Shown here: piece by piece, positions 27,906 through 36,887 of the stretch | How the letters are laid out: each line of letters begins with the position of its first letter | Position numbering within the stretch: position 1 is the stretch's first letter | Assembly: GCA_016709155.1 (NCBI GenBank) | Contig: JADJEI010000006.1 | Span: 1-64,000 of the forward strand | DNA length: 64,000 bases | Source of the DNA: Ignavibacteriales bacterium | GTDB taxonomy: Bacteria; Bacteroidota; Ignavibacteria; Ignavibacteriales; Ignavibacteriaceae | Direction of reading: 5' to 3' | Made by a program: the position numbers and the translations under genes | The notes under the pieces: model-generated | Told to the model about the DNA's origin: nothing | What the model saw: the letters and a program-made list of their open reading frames with translations, nothing else | Databases searched by the model: none

Positions 27906-28388
27906 ATGACCGGGACACAAATACATTATTATTTTATTTGCCATCGTAAGTTGTGGATGTTTACACACAGAATAGATATGGAGCACAACAGTGACACCGT
28001 TGCCGTTGGTAAGTTCATTTCAGAATCCACTTATAAACGAGAGGAACACGAAATTCAAATTGATGATATTGTTCTGGATTTTTATGATGGTAAAACAAAG
28101 ACTATTCACGAAGTAAAAAAAAGCGATAAGATGGAGGAAACTCACATCTGGCAGGTAAAGTATTATATTAGTGTTCTCGAGGAAAAAGGAGTTGATTGCG
28201 TAACAGGTGAAATTGATTACCCAAAGCTTCGACAAAAAATTAAAGTTGAATTGACTGATGCCGACAGAATGCAATTAAATAAAATTAAAAACGATATTAA
28301 AAATATTTTGGCTTTACGCATTCCGCCTGGCGTAATAAATAAACCGTTTTGTAAAAATTGTAGTTATTATGATCTTTGCTATGTCTAG
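27906..28388 (+). CDS. cas4: Cas4 nuclease, intact
   Basis: Cas4 trims and PAM-selects spacers for Cas1-Cas2. MTGTQIHYYFICHRKLWMFT contains the first Cys; C-terminal CKNCSYYDLC supplies the other three Fe-S Cys. The RecB-type core IHEVKKSDKMEETHIWQVKY is present. ATG 27906 is preferred to a GTG at 27897 because it matches the usual start of the family. It is one of only two intact genes in the operon (with the SpoVG-like gene). Its stop TAG lies inside a dispersed repeat. Confidence 0.9.
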   Translation: MTGTQIHYYFICHRKLWMFTHRIDMEHNSDTVAVGKFISESTYKREEHEIQIDDIVLDFYDGKTKTIHEVKKSDKMEETHIWQVKYYISVLEEKGVDCVTGEIDYPKLRQKIKVELTDADRMQLNKIKNDIKNILALRIPPGVINKPFCKNCSYYDLCYV

Positions 28389-28461
28389 ACACGGATTACA
28401 CAGATTTTCACTGATGGATAAAAGAATTATTTGACACGGATTACACAGATTTTCACGGATG
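28385..28461. repeat. Dispersed cas-gap repeat, two tandem copies (3 and 4)
   Basis: CTAGACACGGATTACACAGA (from 28385) and GACACGGATTACACAGATTT (from about 28433) are near-identical and lie between cas4 and the GxxExxY gene. They face an inverted copy at 28836-28867, so the GxxExxY gene is bracketed by inverted repeats. The cas4 stop codon TAG is within the first copy. Confidence 0.75.
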
Positions 28462-28465
28462 TACA

Positions 28466-28832
28466 ATGCAATTATTAGATGAAGATTTAACTTATCAAAT
28501 TATTGGCTGCTGTATGGAAGTTCATAAAAATCTTGGAAAAGGATTTAATGAAATCGTTTATAAAGATGCGTTGGAAATAGAATTTAAATTGAAAGGAACC
28601 TTCCAAGAGAAAAGAATTCAATATTGAATACAAAGGAATTGTTTTACCACGAAAATATAATGCTGATTTTGTAGTATTTGATAAAATAATATTAGAAGCA
28701 AAAGCTATTGAAACACTAACAAGTTCACATTTAAAACAAACATTAAATTATTTAGCATTATCAAAATTGCGATTAGGATTATTAGTAAATTTTGGAGAAG
28801 ATTCGATGAAACACAAAAGAGTAATTTTATAA
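28466..28832 (+). CDS. GxxExxY protein (PDDEXK-fold), frameshifted
   Basis: ATG 28466 opens MQLLDEDLTYQIIGCCMEVH, then HKNLGKGFNEIVYKDALEIE with the GxxExxY motif (GFNEIVY). Later KEFNIEYKGIVLPRKYNADF and IILEAKAIETLTSSHLKQTL carry the D/ExK-type core, and the end is LLVNFGEDSMKHKRVIL. One indel near 28600. About 122 aa, full length for the family. The family is of unknown function and often sits beside dispersed repeats. Here it interrupts the cas4-cas1 pair and has inverted repeats on both sides, so it looks inserted. Confidence 0.8.
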
Positions 28833-28835
28833 ATA

Positions 28836-28867
28836 ATCTGTGAAAATCCGTGTAATCCGTGTCTAGG
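28836..28867. repeat. Dispersed cas-gap repeat, copy 5 (inverted)
   Basis: ATCTGTGAAAATCCGTGTAA followed by TCCGTGTCTAGG is the inverted form of the 28433 copy. The GTG start codon of cas1 (28859) lies inside it, so the repeat may have replaced the original cas1 start region. Confidence 0.75.
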
Positions 28868-29954
28868 AACTATTACATATTCAGTAGCGGAAAACTAATC
28901 CGCAAGGCAAACACAATCTACTTCGAGTCAGGTGAAGCAGGTGAGCCGGAAGAGACCGAGCAACCCGATCAGGAGGAAATAGAAGTAACTGATGAAAGTC
29001 TAAGCGAAACTGCAATAAAAGAAGTAGAAGAGCAAGAGCCGAAAAGACTTCCGCGTAAACCGATTCCTGTTGAAGATATTGAAGCCATATACTGTTTCAG
29101 TGAAATGAGATTCAACACGAAGTTTCTAAATTATATAGCACAAAATCAAATAACACTTCACCTATTTAACTATTACGGCTACTACACAGGTTCATTTTAT
29201 CCGCGTGAACCTTTTGTATCCGGCAGACTTTTAGTCAATCAGGTAGAAGCCTATCAAGATCCATTACGAAGAACAGACATTGCCCGTAAGTTTGTCGAAG
29301 GGGCAGCGGACAATGTTATAAAAACACTGCAATACCATAATGCACGTGAAAAAGATATGAGTGTATTCATAGAAATTATTAATGATCAGATAAGCAAAAT
29401 AGATTCCTGCCTATCTGTTGCGGAGTTGATGGGGTTGAGGGTAACATAAAATCAACTTACTACAAATCGTGGAACTTGATAGTGAATGAAGATATTCAGT
29501 TTCAGAAAAGGGAAAACACCCACCTACTAATCCAATCAATGCTCTAATTTCATTTGGTAACGCATTAGTTTACACAACGGCACTAAGTGAAATTTACAAA
29601 ACACAGCTCAATCCATTGATAAGCTATTTGCACGAACCTGGTGATAGAAGGTTTTTCACTTTCCTTAGATATAGCCGAAATATTCAAACCACTTTTATCG
29701 GACAGACTAATATTTTCTTTTAAATAAAAACAAATACAGGAAAAACATTTTACTAAGAAGCAAATTTCTGTCACTTAAACGAAGAGGGTCGAAAATATTT
29801 GTTAAGGAATATGACGAAAAACTTAAAACAACAATAAAGCACCGGAACCTTAAAGATCAGTAAGTTATAGACACCTGATCAGGTTAGAATGTTATAATTA
29901 ATTAAATATATTCTTGGTGAAAAGGAATATAAACCATTTAAAATCTGGTGGTAG
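28859..29954 (+). CDS. cas1: Cas1 integrase, frameshifted
   Basis: Cas1 inserts new spacers. The first frame (GTG 28859 to 29449) includes RNYYIFSSGKLIRKANTIYF, an unusually acidic insert (GEAGEPEETEQPDQEE), IEAIYCFSEMRFNTKFL and FNYYGYYTGSFYPREPFVSG. After indels near 29430-29460 it continues YYKSWNLIVN, NPINALISFGNALVYTTAL, LNPLISYLHEPGDRRFSLSL and DIAEIFKPLLSDRLIF with catalytic His/Glu/Asp positions. The end is YKPFKIWW. The acidic stretch near residues 25-60 is an odd feature for Cas1. Confidence 0.85.
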
Positions 29955-29982
29955 ACACGGATTTCACAGATTAACACGGATT
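29952..29982. repeat. Dispersed cas-gap repeat, copy 6
   Basis: TAGACACGGATTTCACAGAT then TAACACGGATT lies between cas1 and cas2 and contains the stop codon of cas1. Confidence 0.7.
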
Positions 29983-30026
29983 AATATTCAATGCAATCAA
30001 TGCAGATGGTTAAAAAAGGAATAATG

Positions 30027-30285
30027 ATGTACACAATAATAGTATATGATGCAGCACCAAAAGAGGAGCAAAAACTCTTAAAATTTTTGAGACGATTTTA
30101 ATTTGGGTTCAGAACTCTGTATTTGAAGGAGAAGTTACAGAATCTACTTTCGAAACGATTATAAGGGATAAAAGATATTATAAACAAAGAAAAGACTGTG
30201 TCATTATTATACTTTTGATTCGAGAAATTACACCGAACGTAAAGTACTTGGGGCTGAAAGAAATGACACCGATACATTCATCTAA
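30027..30285 (+). CDS. cas2: Cas2, frameshifted
   Basis: Cas2 bridges Cas1 dimers during adaptation. GGAATAATG precedes the start; MYTIIVYDAAPKRSKKLLKF is followed by the family-typical WVQNSVFEGEVTESTFE and RDKRYYKQRKD. Indels near 30062, 30100 and 30200 shift the frame. The corrected protein has about 86 aa, ending NDTDTFI. An upstream ATG at 30024 is also possible. It is the last cas gene before the array leader. Confidence 0.85.
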
Positions 30286-30287
30286 AT

Positions 30288-30317
30288 ATTCCGTGAAAAT
30301 CAATGAAATCCGTGTCA
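30288..30317. repeat. Dispersed cas-gap repeat, copy 7
   Basis: ATTCCGTGAAAATCAATGAA then ATCCGTGTCA is an inverted copy between cas2 and the leader of array 1. Confidence 0.6.
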
Positions 30318-30414
30318 GTTGTCGGACCCCCTATGTTTTTACACAATTACACTTCGACAACGCTAAGTAAAAGAAATGCGTTGAATATGATTTAAAAAGG
30401 CTTATTTTGGGGCA
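30318..30414 (+). promoter_or_regulatory. Probable CRISPR leader of array 1
   Basis: This AT-rich sequence lies between the last cas-gap repeat and the first array repeat, on the cas side, where the leader is expected. The repeat end ATTGAAAT in this orientation matches the usual Cas6-cut 5' handle, supporting transcription rightward. No promoter elements were confirmed. Confidence 0.5.
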
Positions 30415-33405
30415 GTTTTAATCGAACTATTATAGAATTGAAATAATATTAACTAAAAGACGGAAAGGCTTGCGGAGCTTGTTTTAATCGAACTATTATA
30501 GATTGAAATATTTCTAAAAATGCTTATGAAACCAAAGCAAGGAAGTTTTAATCGAACTATTATAGAATTGAAATATGATAAATTGCCAGACAGACATAAG
30601 GAGGTTTTAGCGTTTTAATCGAACTATTATAGAATTGAAATCTTTCTGCGGTATCTTTGCAAGTAAATTACGGAGTTGTTTTAATCGAACTATTATAGAA
30701 TTGAAATGCTCTTTTAGCCGCTTCTGTGGCATTCAAATCTTTGTTTTAATCGAACTATTATAGAATTGAAATTCTTAAGTTATCAATGAATAAAGTAGCT
30801 ATTAGTTGGTTTTAATCGAACTATTATAGAATTGAAATAATTCAGGTAGTTTCAGTAATACAATTAGTGAATTGGTTTTAATCGAACTATTATAGAATTG
30901 AAATGCATCTTCTTTTCTGCTTCAGCTTGTTTGTCAATACGTTTTAATCGAACTATTATAGAATTGAAATACGTCAACGATTCGCGCCGAGAGTTTCAAT
31001 TCTTGTTTTAATCGAACTATTATAGAATTGAAATAGAGACAAAACGTTCGATATTCTTCTAAATAAAACAGTTTTAATCGAACTATTATAGAATTGAAAT
31101 GTTTACGTTTGCTATAACTGCGCTGCCTGTCACCTCGTTTTAATCGAACTATTATAGAATTGAAATCTAATGCTTTGATCTTCTTAGTTTCCCATTGCTT
31201 ATGTTTTAATCGAACTATTATAGAATTGAAATAAGTTTGAAAGGGATTACTATCCCTTCTACATCTCGTTTTAATCGAACTATTATAGAATTGAAATTTC
31301 TCATCTTGTGGAGATAGGGATATTCGCCGCCGCGTTTTAATCGAACTATTATAGAATTGAAATCAATGTTTGCATATTCTCTTGACATACCCAATTTTGG
31401 TTTTAATCGAACTATTATAGAATTGAAATCACGTTTAGCTCTTGTACTTCTTTTTCTGATAATTCGTTTTAATCGAACTATTATAGAATTGAAATGTATT
31501 TAGCTGGTAATTTGTGATAGTTCGGGCAAAAGTTTTAATCGAACTATTATAGAATTGAAATTAGACAAGTATGTAATTATGTTTAAATTCATACTCGTTT
31601 TAATCGAACTATTATAGAATTGAAATTTCATCAAATAAAAATAAGTTAGCTGTGAAGGATGGTTTTAATCGAACTATTATAGAATTGAAATACTGGTGGG
31701 TTGTTATATGACCTTAACAGGAGTAGAGTTTTAATCGAACTATTATAGAATTGAAATCCGGAATCTATGCGACAATGGTTCATTGAATTTGTGGTTTTAA
31801 TCGAACTATTATAGAATTGAAATGTGGCGTTGGCTGGGGATTTGTGAAGAGTTTAATCAAGTTTTAATCGAACTATTATAGAATTGAAATGAAAGGATAT
31901 TATATGTTATCACGTGCATAATAATTAGTTTTAATCGAACTATTATAGAATTGAAATGCAAGGTGAATATGAAGCGATATGCTCCATCGCTTGTTTTAAT
32001 CGAACTATTATAGAATTGAAATGACGCATCTGTGTGCGTTTGGGGGCAAAATTACGGTTGTTTTAATCGAACTATTATAGAATTGAAATAAATAAAAGTT
32101 ATGAATTTAAGTCAAAATCAAAGTCGTTTTAATCGAACTATTATAGAATTGAAATTTGTCTTTTCTTGTTTCACTAAATAGTGGCATTGCGTTTTAATCG
32201 AACTATTATAGAATTGAAATGAACGTGGACTGTCTTTGTACTTCGTGTCACGTACTGTTTTAATCGAACTATTATAGAATTGAAATTCTGAAATTCTTTT
32301 TCAGTGCTTCCAGTGCTTTAGTTTTAATCGAACTATTATAGAATTGAAATTAGCTTGGCAGCAATCCGGTAATGAGTTGTTATGTGTTTTAATCGAACTA
32401 TTATAGAATTGAAATTTTGCGATTGTGATCTGCTAAAGGCTTTGCCCATTACGTTTTAATCGAACTATTATAGAATTGAAATTACATTATTACCGACGGC
32501 TTGATTTTGGCTTAAATTCGTTTTAATCGAACTATTATAGAATTGAAATGAAATATATCGGGCAAGGGTTCACGTTTCACCCGATAGTTTTAATCGAACT
32601 ATTATAGAATTGAAATAAATTAGGGACATATTCGCCGCTTATGCTTATGGTCGTTTTAATCGAACTATTATAGAATTGAAATATCATAGCTGGGTCACTG
32701 CTGCTGGTGCAATAGTCAGTTTTAATCGAACTATTATAGAATTGAAATTAATATCTTTTCTTCTCTTAGTAATCCAGTCAGGTGGTTTTAATCGAACTAT
32801 TATAGAATTGAAATATGTAAAAGAATAAACAAAATATAAGCACCGTTAGTGTTTTAATCGAACTATTATAGAATTGAAATATGTTTAACTTTGTTGCAGG
32901 TATTCTGGTCACTTTGGTTTTAATCGAACTATTATAGAATTGAAATGCTTTCAACCTTTTGATCAATAAAATTCCGTTTTGAGTTTTAATCGAACTATTA
33001 TAGAATTGAAATGTTGCTACATCACGAGTAGTGTAAGGCTCTAACCACGTTTTAATCGAACTATTATAGAATTGAAATTATATTCTCTTAAAATTAGCGG
33101 CATTGTTTGCAACGTTTTAATCGAACTATTATAGAATTGAAATTCATCATAAGTAGCACCTAAGTCCTCACCGTCAAACGGTTTTAATCGAACTATTATA
33201 GAATTGAAATATTCTCCGGATCTGTCATCAGCCTCCGCCGAGGCGCGTTTTAATCGAACTATTATAGAATTGAAATGTTATTAGAAAGTCCCGATTGTTT
33301 GCAGTCTTATCAGTTTTAATCGAACTATTATAGAATTGAAATACACAACAGGAACTGGCGTTCTTGCTTGTACATGGGGTTTTAATCGAACTATAATAGA
33401 ATTGA
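30415..33405 (+). CRISPR. CRISPR array 1, 46 repeats of 30 bp
   Basis: The consensus repeat is 30 bp: first half GTTTTAATCGAACTA, second half TTATAGAATTGAAAT. I count 46 repeats starting at 30415 with spacers of about 33-38 bp. All are near-identical except R2 (30481-30509), which lacks one A, and the last (33379-33405), which has the 5' G of array 1, the ACTATAATAG middle of array 2, and is cut off after ATTGA by a GC-rich element. Repeats end in ATTGAAAT, as in type I-B/III handles. The array is next to cas2, so the cas operon is the natural processing partner. Confidence 0.98.
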
Positions 33406-33484
33406 CCCCGCAAGAAGGCGGGGCTGCTCAAGGTCTCGCAGGACATTCGACGCAGTAAAAAGAAGTCATCCTGCATTAGCGGGA
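33406..33484. repeat. 79-bp GC-rich element E1 in the CRISPR region
   Basis: The element starts CCCCGCAAGAAGGCGGGGCT and ends CATCCTGCATTAGCGGGA. It contains a hairpin (CCCCGC/GCGGGG). It sits exactly where array repeats break off after ATTGA and resume at TAATCG. Ten more copies lie at 33731, 35273, 35390, 35753, 36378, 36888, 37009, 37261, 37574 and 38018 (each about 77-80 bp). Confidence 0.9.
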
Positions 33485-34040
33485 TAATCGAACTACCTGT
33501 GGCTATGCCATAATAGAATTGAGACTGATTTGATATAACTAGTAGTTTCATCTTAAATAACTTTTAATCGAACTATAATAGAATTGAGACTATATAATAA
33601 TGTGATAAATTAAATGTTTGATACTTTTAATCGAACTATAATAGAATTGAGACAAAACAGTCCCAAGACCAGATGAACGAACATTGTTCTTTTAATCAAA
33701 CTACCTGTGGCTATGCCATAATAGAATTGACCCCGCAAGAAGGCGGGGCTGCTCAAGGTCTCGCAGGACATTCGACGCAGTGAAATGAAGTCATCCTGCA
33801 TTAGCGGGATAATCGAACTACCTGTGGCTATGCCATAATAGAATTGAGACCATAAATGAAGTGTTCTCCTATATACTTACCGTTTCTTTTAATCGAACTA
33901 TAATAGAATTGAGACAACATCGGCTTCTCATAGAACTTCTGTTCAGGGCTTTTAATCGAACTATAATAGAATTGAGACTCCATAAGCAGATCAGCCTCAT
34001 TTTTTGTTAATTGGCTTTTAATCGAACTATAATAGAATTG
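33485..34040 (+). CRISPR. CRISPR array 2, first part
   Basis: The repeat type differs from array 1 at positions 1, 17, 28 and 30: first half CTTTTAATCGAACTA, second half TAATAGAATTGAGAC. Canonical copies are at 33561, 33624, 33886 and 33949; variants with a 15-nt hairpin insert (CCTGTGGCTATGCCA after position 15) lie at 33485, 33689 and 33810. The last copy (34015-34040) breaks off after ATTG and is followed by a different CCCCGAC element. One interior element (E2, 33731-33809) replaces a spacer. Confidence 0.85.
33731..33809. repeat. GC-rich element E2 in array 2
   Basis: This near-identical copy of E1 is flanked on both sides by hairpin-bearing repeat variants. The flanking repeats lack the terminal GAC and the initial CTTT. 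Confidence 0.9.
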
Positions 34041-34190
34041 CCCCGACACGGCAAGTGCCTATCGGGATCTCCGCTTTGCTACGAAGACTTTTGAATTTTA
34101 ATTTTTTGAAACTTTAATTGAATTAATTGTGGCAATGCCATATTAGAAATGACCCGATAGTGTAAAATATCAATCGGGTTTTTTTATGCA
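34041..34190. repeat. CCCCGAC-type element closing the first part of array 2
   Basis: It begins CCCCGACACGGCAAGTGCCT and carries TTGTGGCAATGCCATATTAG near 34126-34146, a diverged form of the hairpin repeat variant. It ends in a terminator. It marks the boundary between array 2 and the small-peptide cluster. Confidence 0.65.
34152..34185 (+). terminator. Rho-independent terminator after array 2 first part
   Basis: ACCCGAT and ATCGGGT flank a loop and are followed by TTTTTTT on the plus strand. It would end transcripts from the arrays before the small-peptide genes. Confidence 0.75.
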
Positions 34191-34380
34191 GAAAATAAAC
34201 CCCACACAGTGCAAATCTCCTTAGGCTCTTCACAACTCTAATATATCTATCTATGTACACCAAGCATCAGAGAAATTGCAACCACAATGTTTCCACAACG
34301 TTGTTCTTTTTTTAAGTCCATTATTCATTTTGAAAATTTCAGTTGTAAGAAAATTCAATAATTTATAAAGGAGTAAAAGT
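34191..34380. promoter_or_regulatory. Likely promoter region of the small-peptide cluster
   Basis: This AT-rich 190-bp stretch follows a terminator and precedes the first strong ribosome-binding site (AAGGAG at about 34371). No CRISPR-type repeat is present in it. Minus-strand frames at 34251-34433 and 34355-34555 are antisense to the peptides and not supported. Confidence 0.4.
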
Positions 34381-34470
34381 ATGTGGAACGTAATAAAAAT
34401 CGCAGTTGCAATAATTGCTGCGGCAGGTCCCATAGTGATAGAGATAATAGAAAAAGCAAATAAAAAATGA
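34381..34470 (+). CDS. Tiny hydrophobic peptide 1 (29 aa)
   Basis: ATG 34381 is preceded by AAAGGAGTAAAAGT. The peptide is MWNVIKIAVAIIAAAGPIVI followed by EIIEKANKK: one hydrophobic helix with a Lys-rich end. It has six ATA codons. Peptides like this occur as leaderless bacteriocins, phenol-soluble-modulin-like peptides, or membrane toxins of type I toxin-antitoxin systems. I cannot decide among these. It is the first of four closely spaced genes, each with its own strong ribosome-binding site. Confidence 0.6.
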   Translation: MWNVIKIAVAIIAAAGPIVIEIIEKANKK

Positions 34471-34483
34471 AAGGAGGTATAAA

Positions 34484-34549
34484 ATGAACTGGTTCACGAT
34501 TATTATCGCTGTAGTTACGATCATTAGAGAAGTTACAAGGAAGAAATAA
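34484..34549 (+). CDS. Tiny hydrophobic peptide 2 (21 aa)
   Basis: It is preceded by AAAGGAGGTATAAA, an excellent ribosome-binding site. The peptide starts MNWFTIIIAVVTIIREVTRK and ends with a further Lys. The aromatic-hydrophobic-basic layout resembles peptide 1, so they may act together. 13 bp separate the two genes. Confidence 0.6.
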   Translation: MNWFTIIIAVVTIIREVTRKK

Positions 34550-34589
34550 GAACAATTAGTAAAGTTAAATATAGAAAGGAGGTTAACTC

Positions 34590-34658
34590 TTGAAAATAGA
34601 CGGAACCATCGTTGTTAAGATCATCAATTTCATAGCTAAACATATTATAATTAAATAA
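34590..34658 (+). CDS. Tiny amphipathic peptide 3 (22 aa), TTG start
   Basis: AGAAAGGAGGTTAACTC precedes TTG 34590. The peptide is MKIDGTIVVKIINFIAKHII plus IK, a cationic amphipathic helix. A TTG start with such a strong binding site is unusual, and the start choice rests on that site. Confidence 0.5.
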   Translation: MKIDGTIVVKIINFIAKHIIIK

Positions 34659-34670
34659 AAGGAGATAAAA

Positions 34671-35105
34671 ATGATATTCCAAATAATTGGGAAAGAAATA
34701 GGAAAAGCCATAGACGGTAAAAGGGGAGCAAAAACAGGTGCGGAGATAGGTAAAGTAGTAGACGAAATAGTAGTGCCTATAATTATCGCTGTTGCTACAA
34801 AGGAAAAGGAGGTAAGATTGTTAAAAAGTGAATCTGATTTAAATAATAACTACCTGCCGGTGATAAGAAGTATATACCAGTTGAAAATAAATAATTTAAT
34901 ACCATCCAACTCAACTACTGGTTCCTGTACTTCTTATCTCAATCCCATTTCTCAGACAAATAATACTGTTATTAAAGAATATTTTGTAAATTTAATCATA
35001 TTAACTACGGATTGTTGTCTCAAGACAGAAAGTAATCAGGCTATAATAGAATTGAAACGAAATAAGCAGCCCGTAAGGTGTTACGTATTTAGCAGCATTG
35101 ATTAA
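34671..35105 (+). CDS. Small glycine-zipper peptide, open frame running into array 2
   Basis: AAAAGGAGATAAAA precedes ATG 34671. The first about 45 residues (MIFQIIGKEIGKAIDGKRGA, KTGAEIGKVVDEIVVPIIIA, VATKEKEVR) form a Gly-spaced helix and a hydrophobic helix, like the other peptides. A second internal site (AAGGAGG with TTG at 34818) could start a shorter product. The frame then passes over a half repeat (35041-35058), and its stop at 35103-35105 lies in the first repeat variant of array 2. The C-terminal part is therefore probably not a conserved protein. Confidence 0.5.
   Translation: MIFQIIGKEIGKAIDGKRGAKTGAEIGKVVDEIVVPIIIAVATKEKEVRLLKSESDLNNNYLPVIRSIYQLKINNLIPSNSTTGSCTSYLNPISQTNNTVIKEYFVNLIILTTDCCLKTESNQAIIELKRNKQPVRCYVFSSID
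35041..35058 (+). repeat. Isolated half CRISPR repeat
   Basis: CTATAATAGAATTGAAAC equals the 3' half of the array repeat, with the handle ATTGAAAC. It lies at the end of the small-peptide region, without a 5' half. Degenerate repeats next to a small toxin gene are the hallmark of CreTA-type modules. Confidence 0.7.
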
Positions 35106-35272
35106 TCGAACTAATCTTGGCTATGCAATAATAGAATTGAGACTGAAGGAAACTCACTCTATATGCACCATAATATCTAGGCCTTTTAATCGAACTATAA
35201 TAGAATTGAGACATATTGCTTTACCACTTGGTTTATTTTCCATAACTTTTAATCGAACTATAATAGAATTGA

Positions 35273-35468
35273 CCCCGCAAGGAGGCGGGGCTGCTCAAGG
35301 TCTCGCAGGACATTCGACGCAGTGAAATGAAGTCATCCTGCATTAGCGGGATAATCGAGCTACCTGTGGCTATGCCATAATAGAATTGACCCCGCAAGGA
35401 GGCGGGGCTGCTCAAGGTCTCGCAGGACATTCGACGCAGTGAAAAGAAGTCATCCTGCATTAGCGGGA
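35273..35468. repeat. GC-rich elements E3 and E4 in tandem
   Basis: E3 (35273-35351) and E4 (35390-35468) are separated by one hairpin repeat variant (35352-35389). Together they look like tandem units of 117 bp (79 bp plus 38 bp). Confidence 0.9.
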
Positions 35469-35752
35469 TAATCGAACTATAATAGAATTGAGACTTACTT
35501 GCTTTTATTGGTTCATGGTCATCATTGCCAACTTTTAATCGAACTATAATAGAATTGAGACGTTTTTTTGGTTTGAGTTTGAGATAAGTATAATTCCTTT
35601 TAATCGAACTATAATAGAATTGAGACATATCAATGGGAAACTTAAAATAATCAAAAATCTCTTTTAATCGAACTATAATAGAATTGAGACTTTGGTACTC
35701 ATAGTGAGTCCTTTCTTTTATGTGACTTTTAATCGAACTATAATAGAATTGA

Positions 35753-35831
35753 CCCCGCAAGGAGGCGGGGCTGCTCAAGGTCTCGCAGGACATTCGACGC
35801 AGTGAAAAGAAGTCATCCTGCATTAGCGGGA
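35753..35831. repeat. GC-rich element E5 in array 2
   Basis: Same 79-bp unit, preceded by a canonical repeat trimmed after ATTGA and followed by a repeat lacking CTTT. The spacer after it (35858-35894) is the same as the spacer after E4. Confidence 0.9.
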
Positions 35832-36377
35832 TAATCGAACTATAATAGAATTGAGACTTACTTGCTTTTATTGGTTCATGGTCATCATTGCCAACTTTTA
35901 ATCGAACTATAATAGAATTGAGACTCTATGAAAGCAAACGCAATATCAGTTGTTGACTTGACTTTTAATCGAACTATAATAGAATTGAAACCTCCAAACT
36001 CCGGCGATAATTAAACAGATGCCGGAAACTTTTAATCGAACTATAATAGAATTAAAACCGCAACAAGATTAAAGACCTCTTAGAATTACTTTTAATCGAA
36101 CTATAATAGAATTGAGACCGTAATGGAATTGCGAAGGAACATTTGCCGATCGTACCTTTTAATCGAACTATAATAGAATTGAGACTCCTTTCTGAGCATA
36201 TTTATCGTCGGCTTATGCTCTTTTAATCGAACTATAATAGAATTGAGACCAATTTTGTACAGTGGTATTTCAATATCTCTGTACTCTTTTAATCGAACTA
36301 TAATAGAATTGAGACTCCCCAACTTCATATTGTATTTTCATTTCTTTACCCTTTTAATCGAACTATAATAGAATTGA

Positions 36378-36456
36378 CCCCGCAAGGAGGCGGGGCTGCT
36401 CAAGGTCTCGCAGGACATTCGACGCAGTGAAAAGAAGTCATCCTGCATTAGCGGGA
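36378..36456. repeat. GC-rich element E6 in array 2
   Basis: Same unit, bracketed by repeats without the 15-nt hairpin insertion. Confidence 0.9.
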
Positions 36457-36887
36457 TAATCGAACTATAATAGAATTGAGACTTGCAGTCATAGTGCATA
36501 GCGGATTTGTAATTGCCTCTTTTAATCGAACTATAATAGAATTGAGACTGATTTGCGTAACTACTGGGTTGTTCAATTTGTTCTTTTAATCGAACTATAA
36601 TAGAATTGAGACTATAAAGTGATGTAATTTAGTTCAACATTAGTTGGCTTTTAATCGAACTATAATAGAATTGAGACCCCATTATAGGCATCCCATTTAT
36701 GGAGTTTACTCCGGCTTTTAATCGAACTATAATAGAATTGAGACGCAACTATTGTTGGTGTAAACATAATAACTCCTGCTTTTAATCGAACTATAATAGA
36801 ATTGAGACGCGGTGAGATCTGGATCGTTACTGAAAAGGTGGCGAACTTTTAATCGAACTACCTGTGGCTATGCCATATTAGAATTGA

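Noticed and set aside
20905..30285. Calling the locus classical subtype I-B or type III
   Set aside because: Cas3, Cas5, Cas7 and Cas8 gene order fits type I, and no Cas10 is present. The exact subtype (I-B versus its PGING-like variant) cannot be decided by eye.
34251..34555. Two minus-strand open frames opposite the tiny-peptide genes
   Set aside because: They are antisense shadows of the plus-strand genes that have strong ribosome-binding sites.
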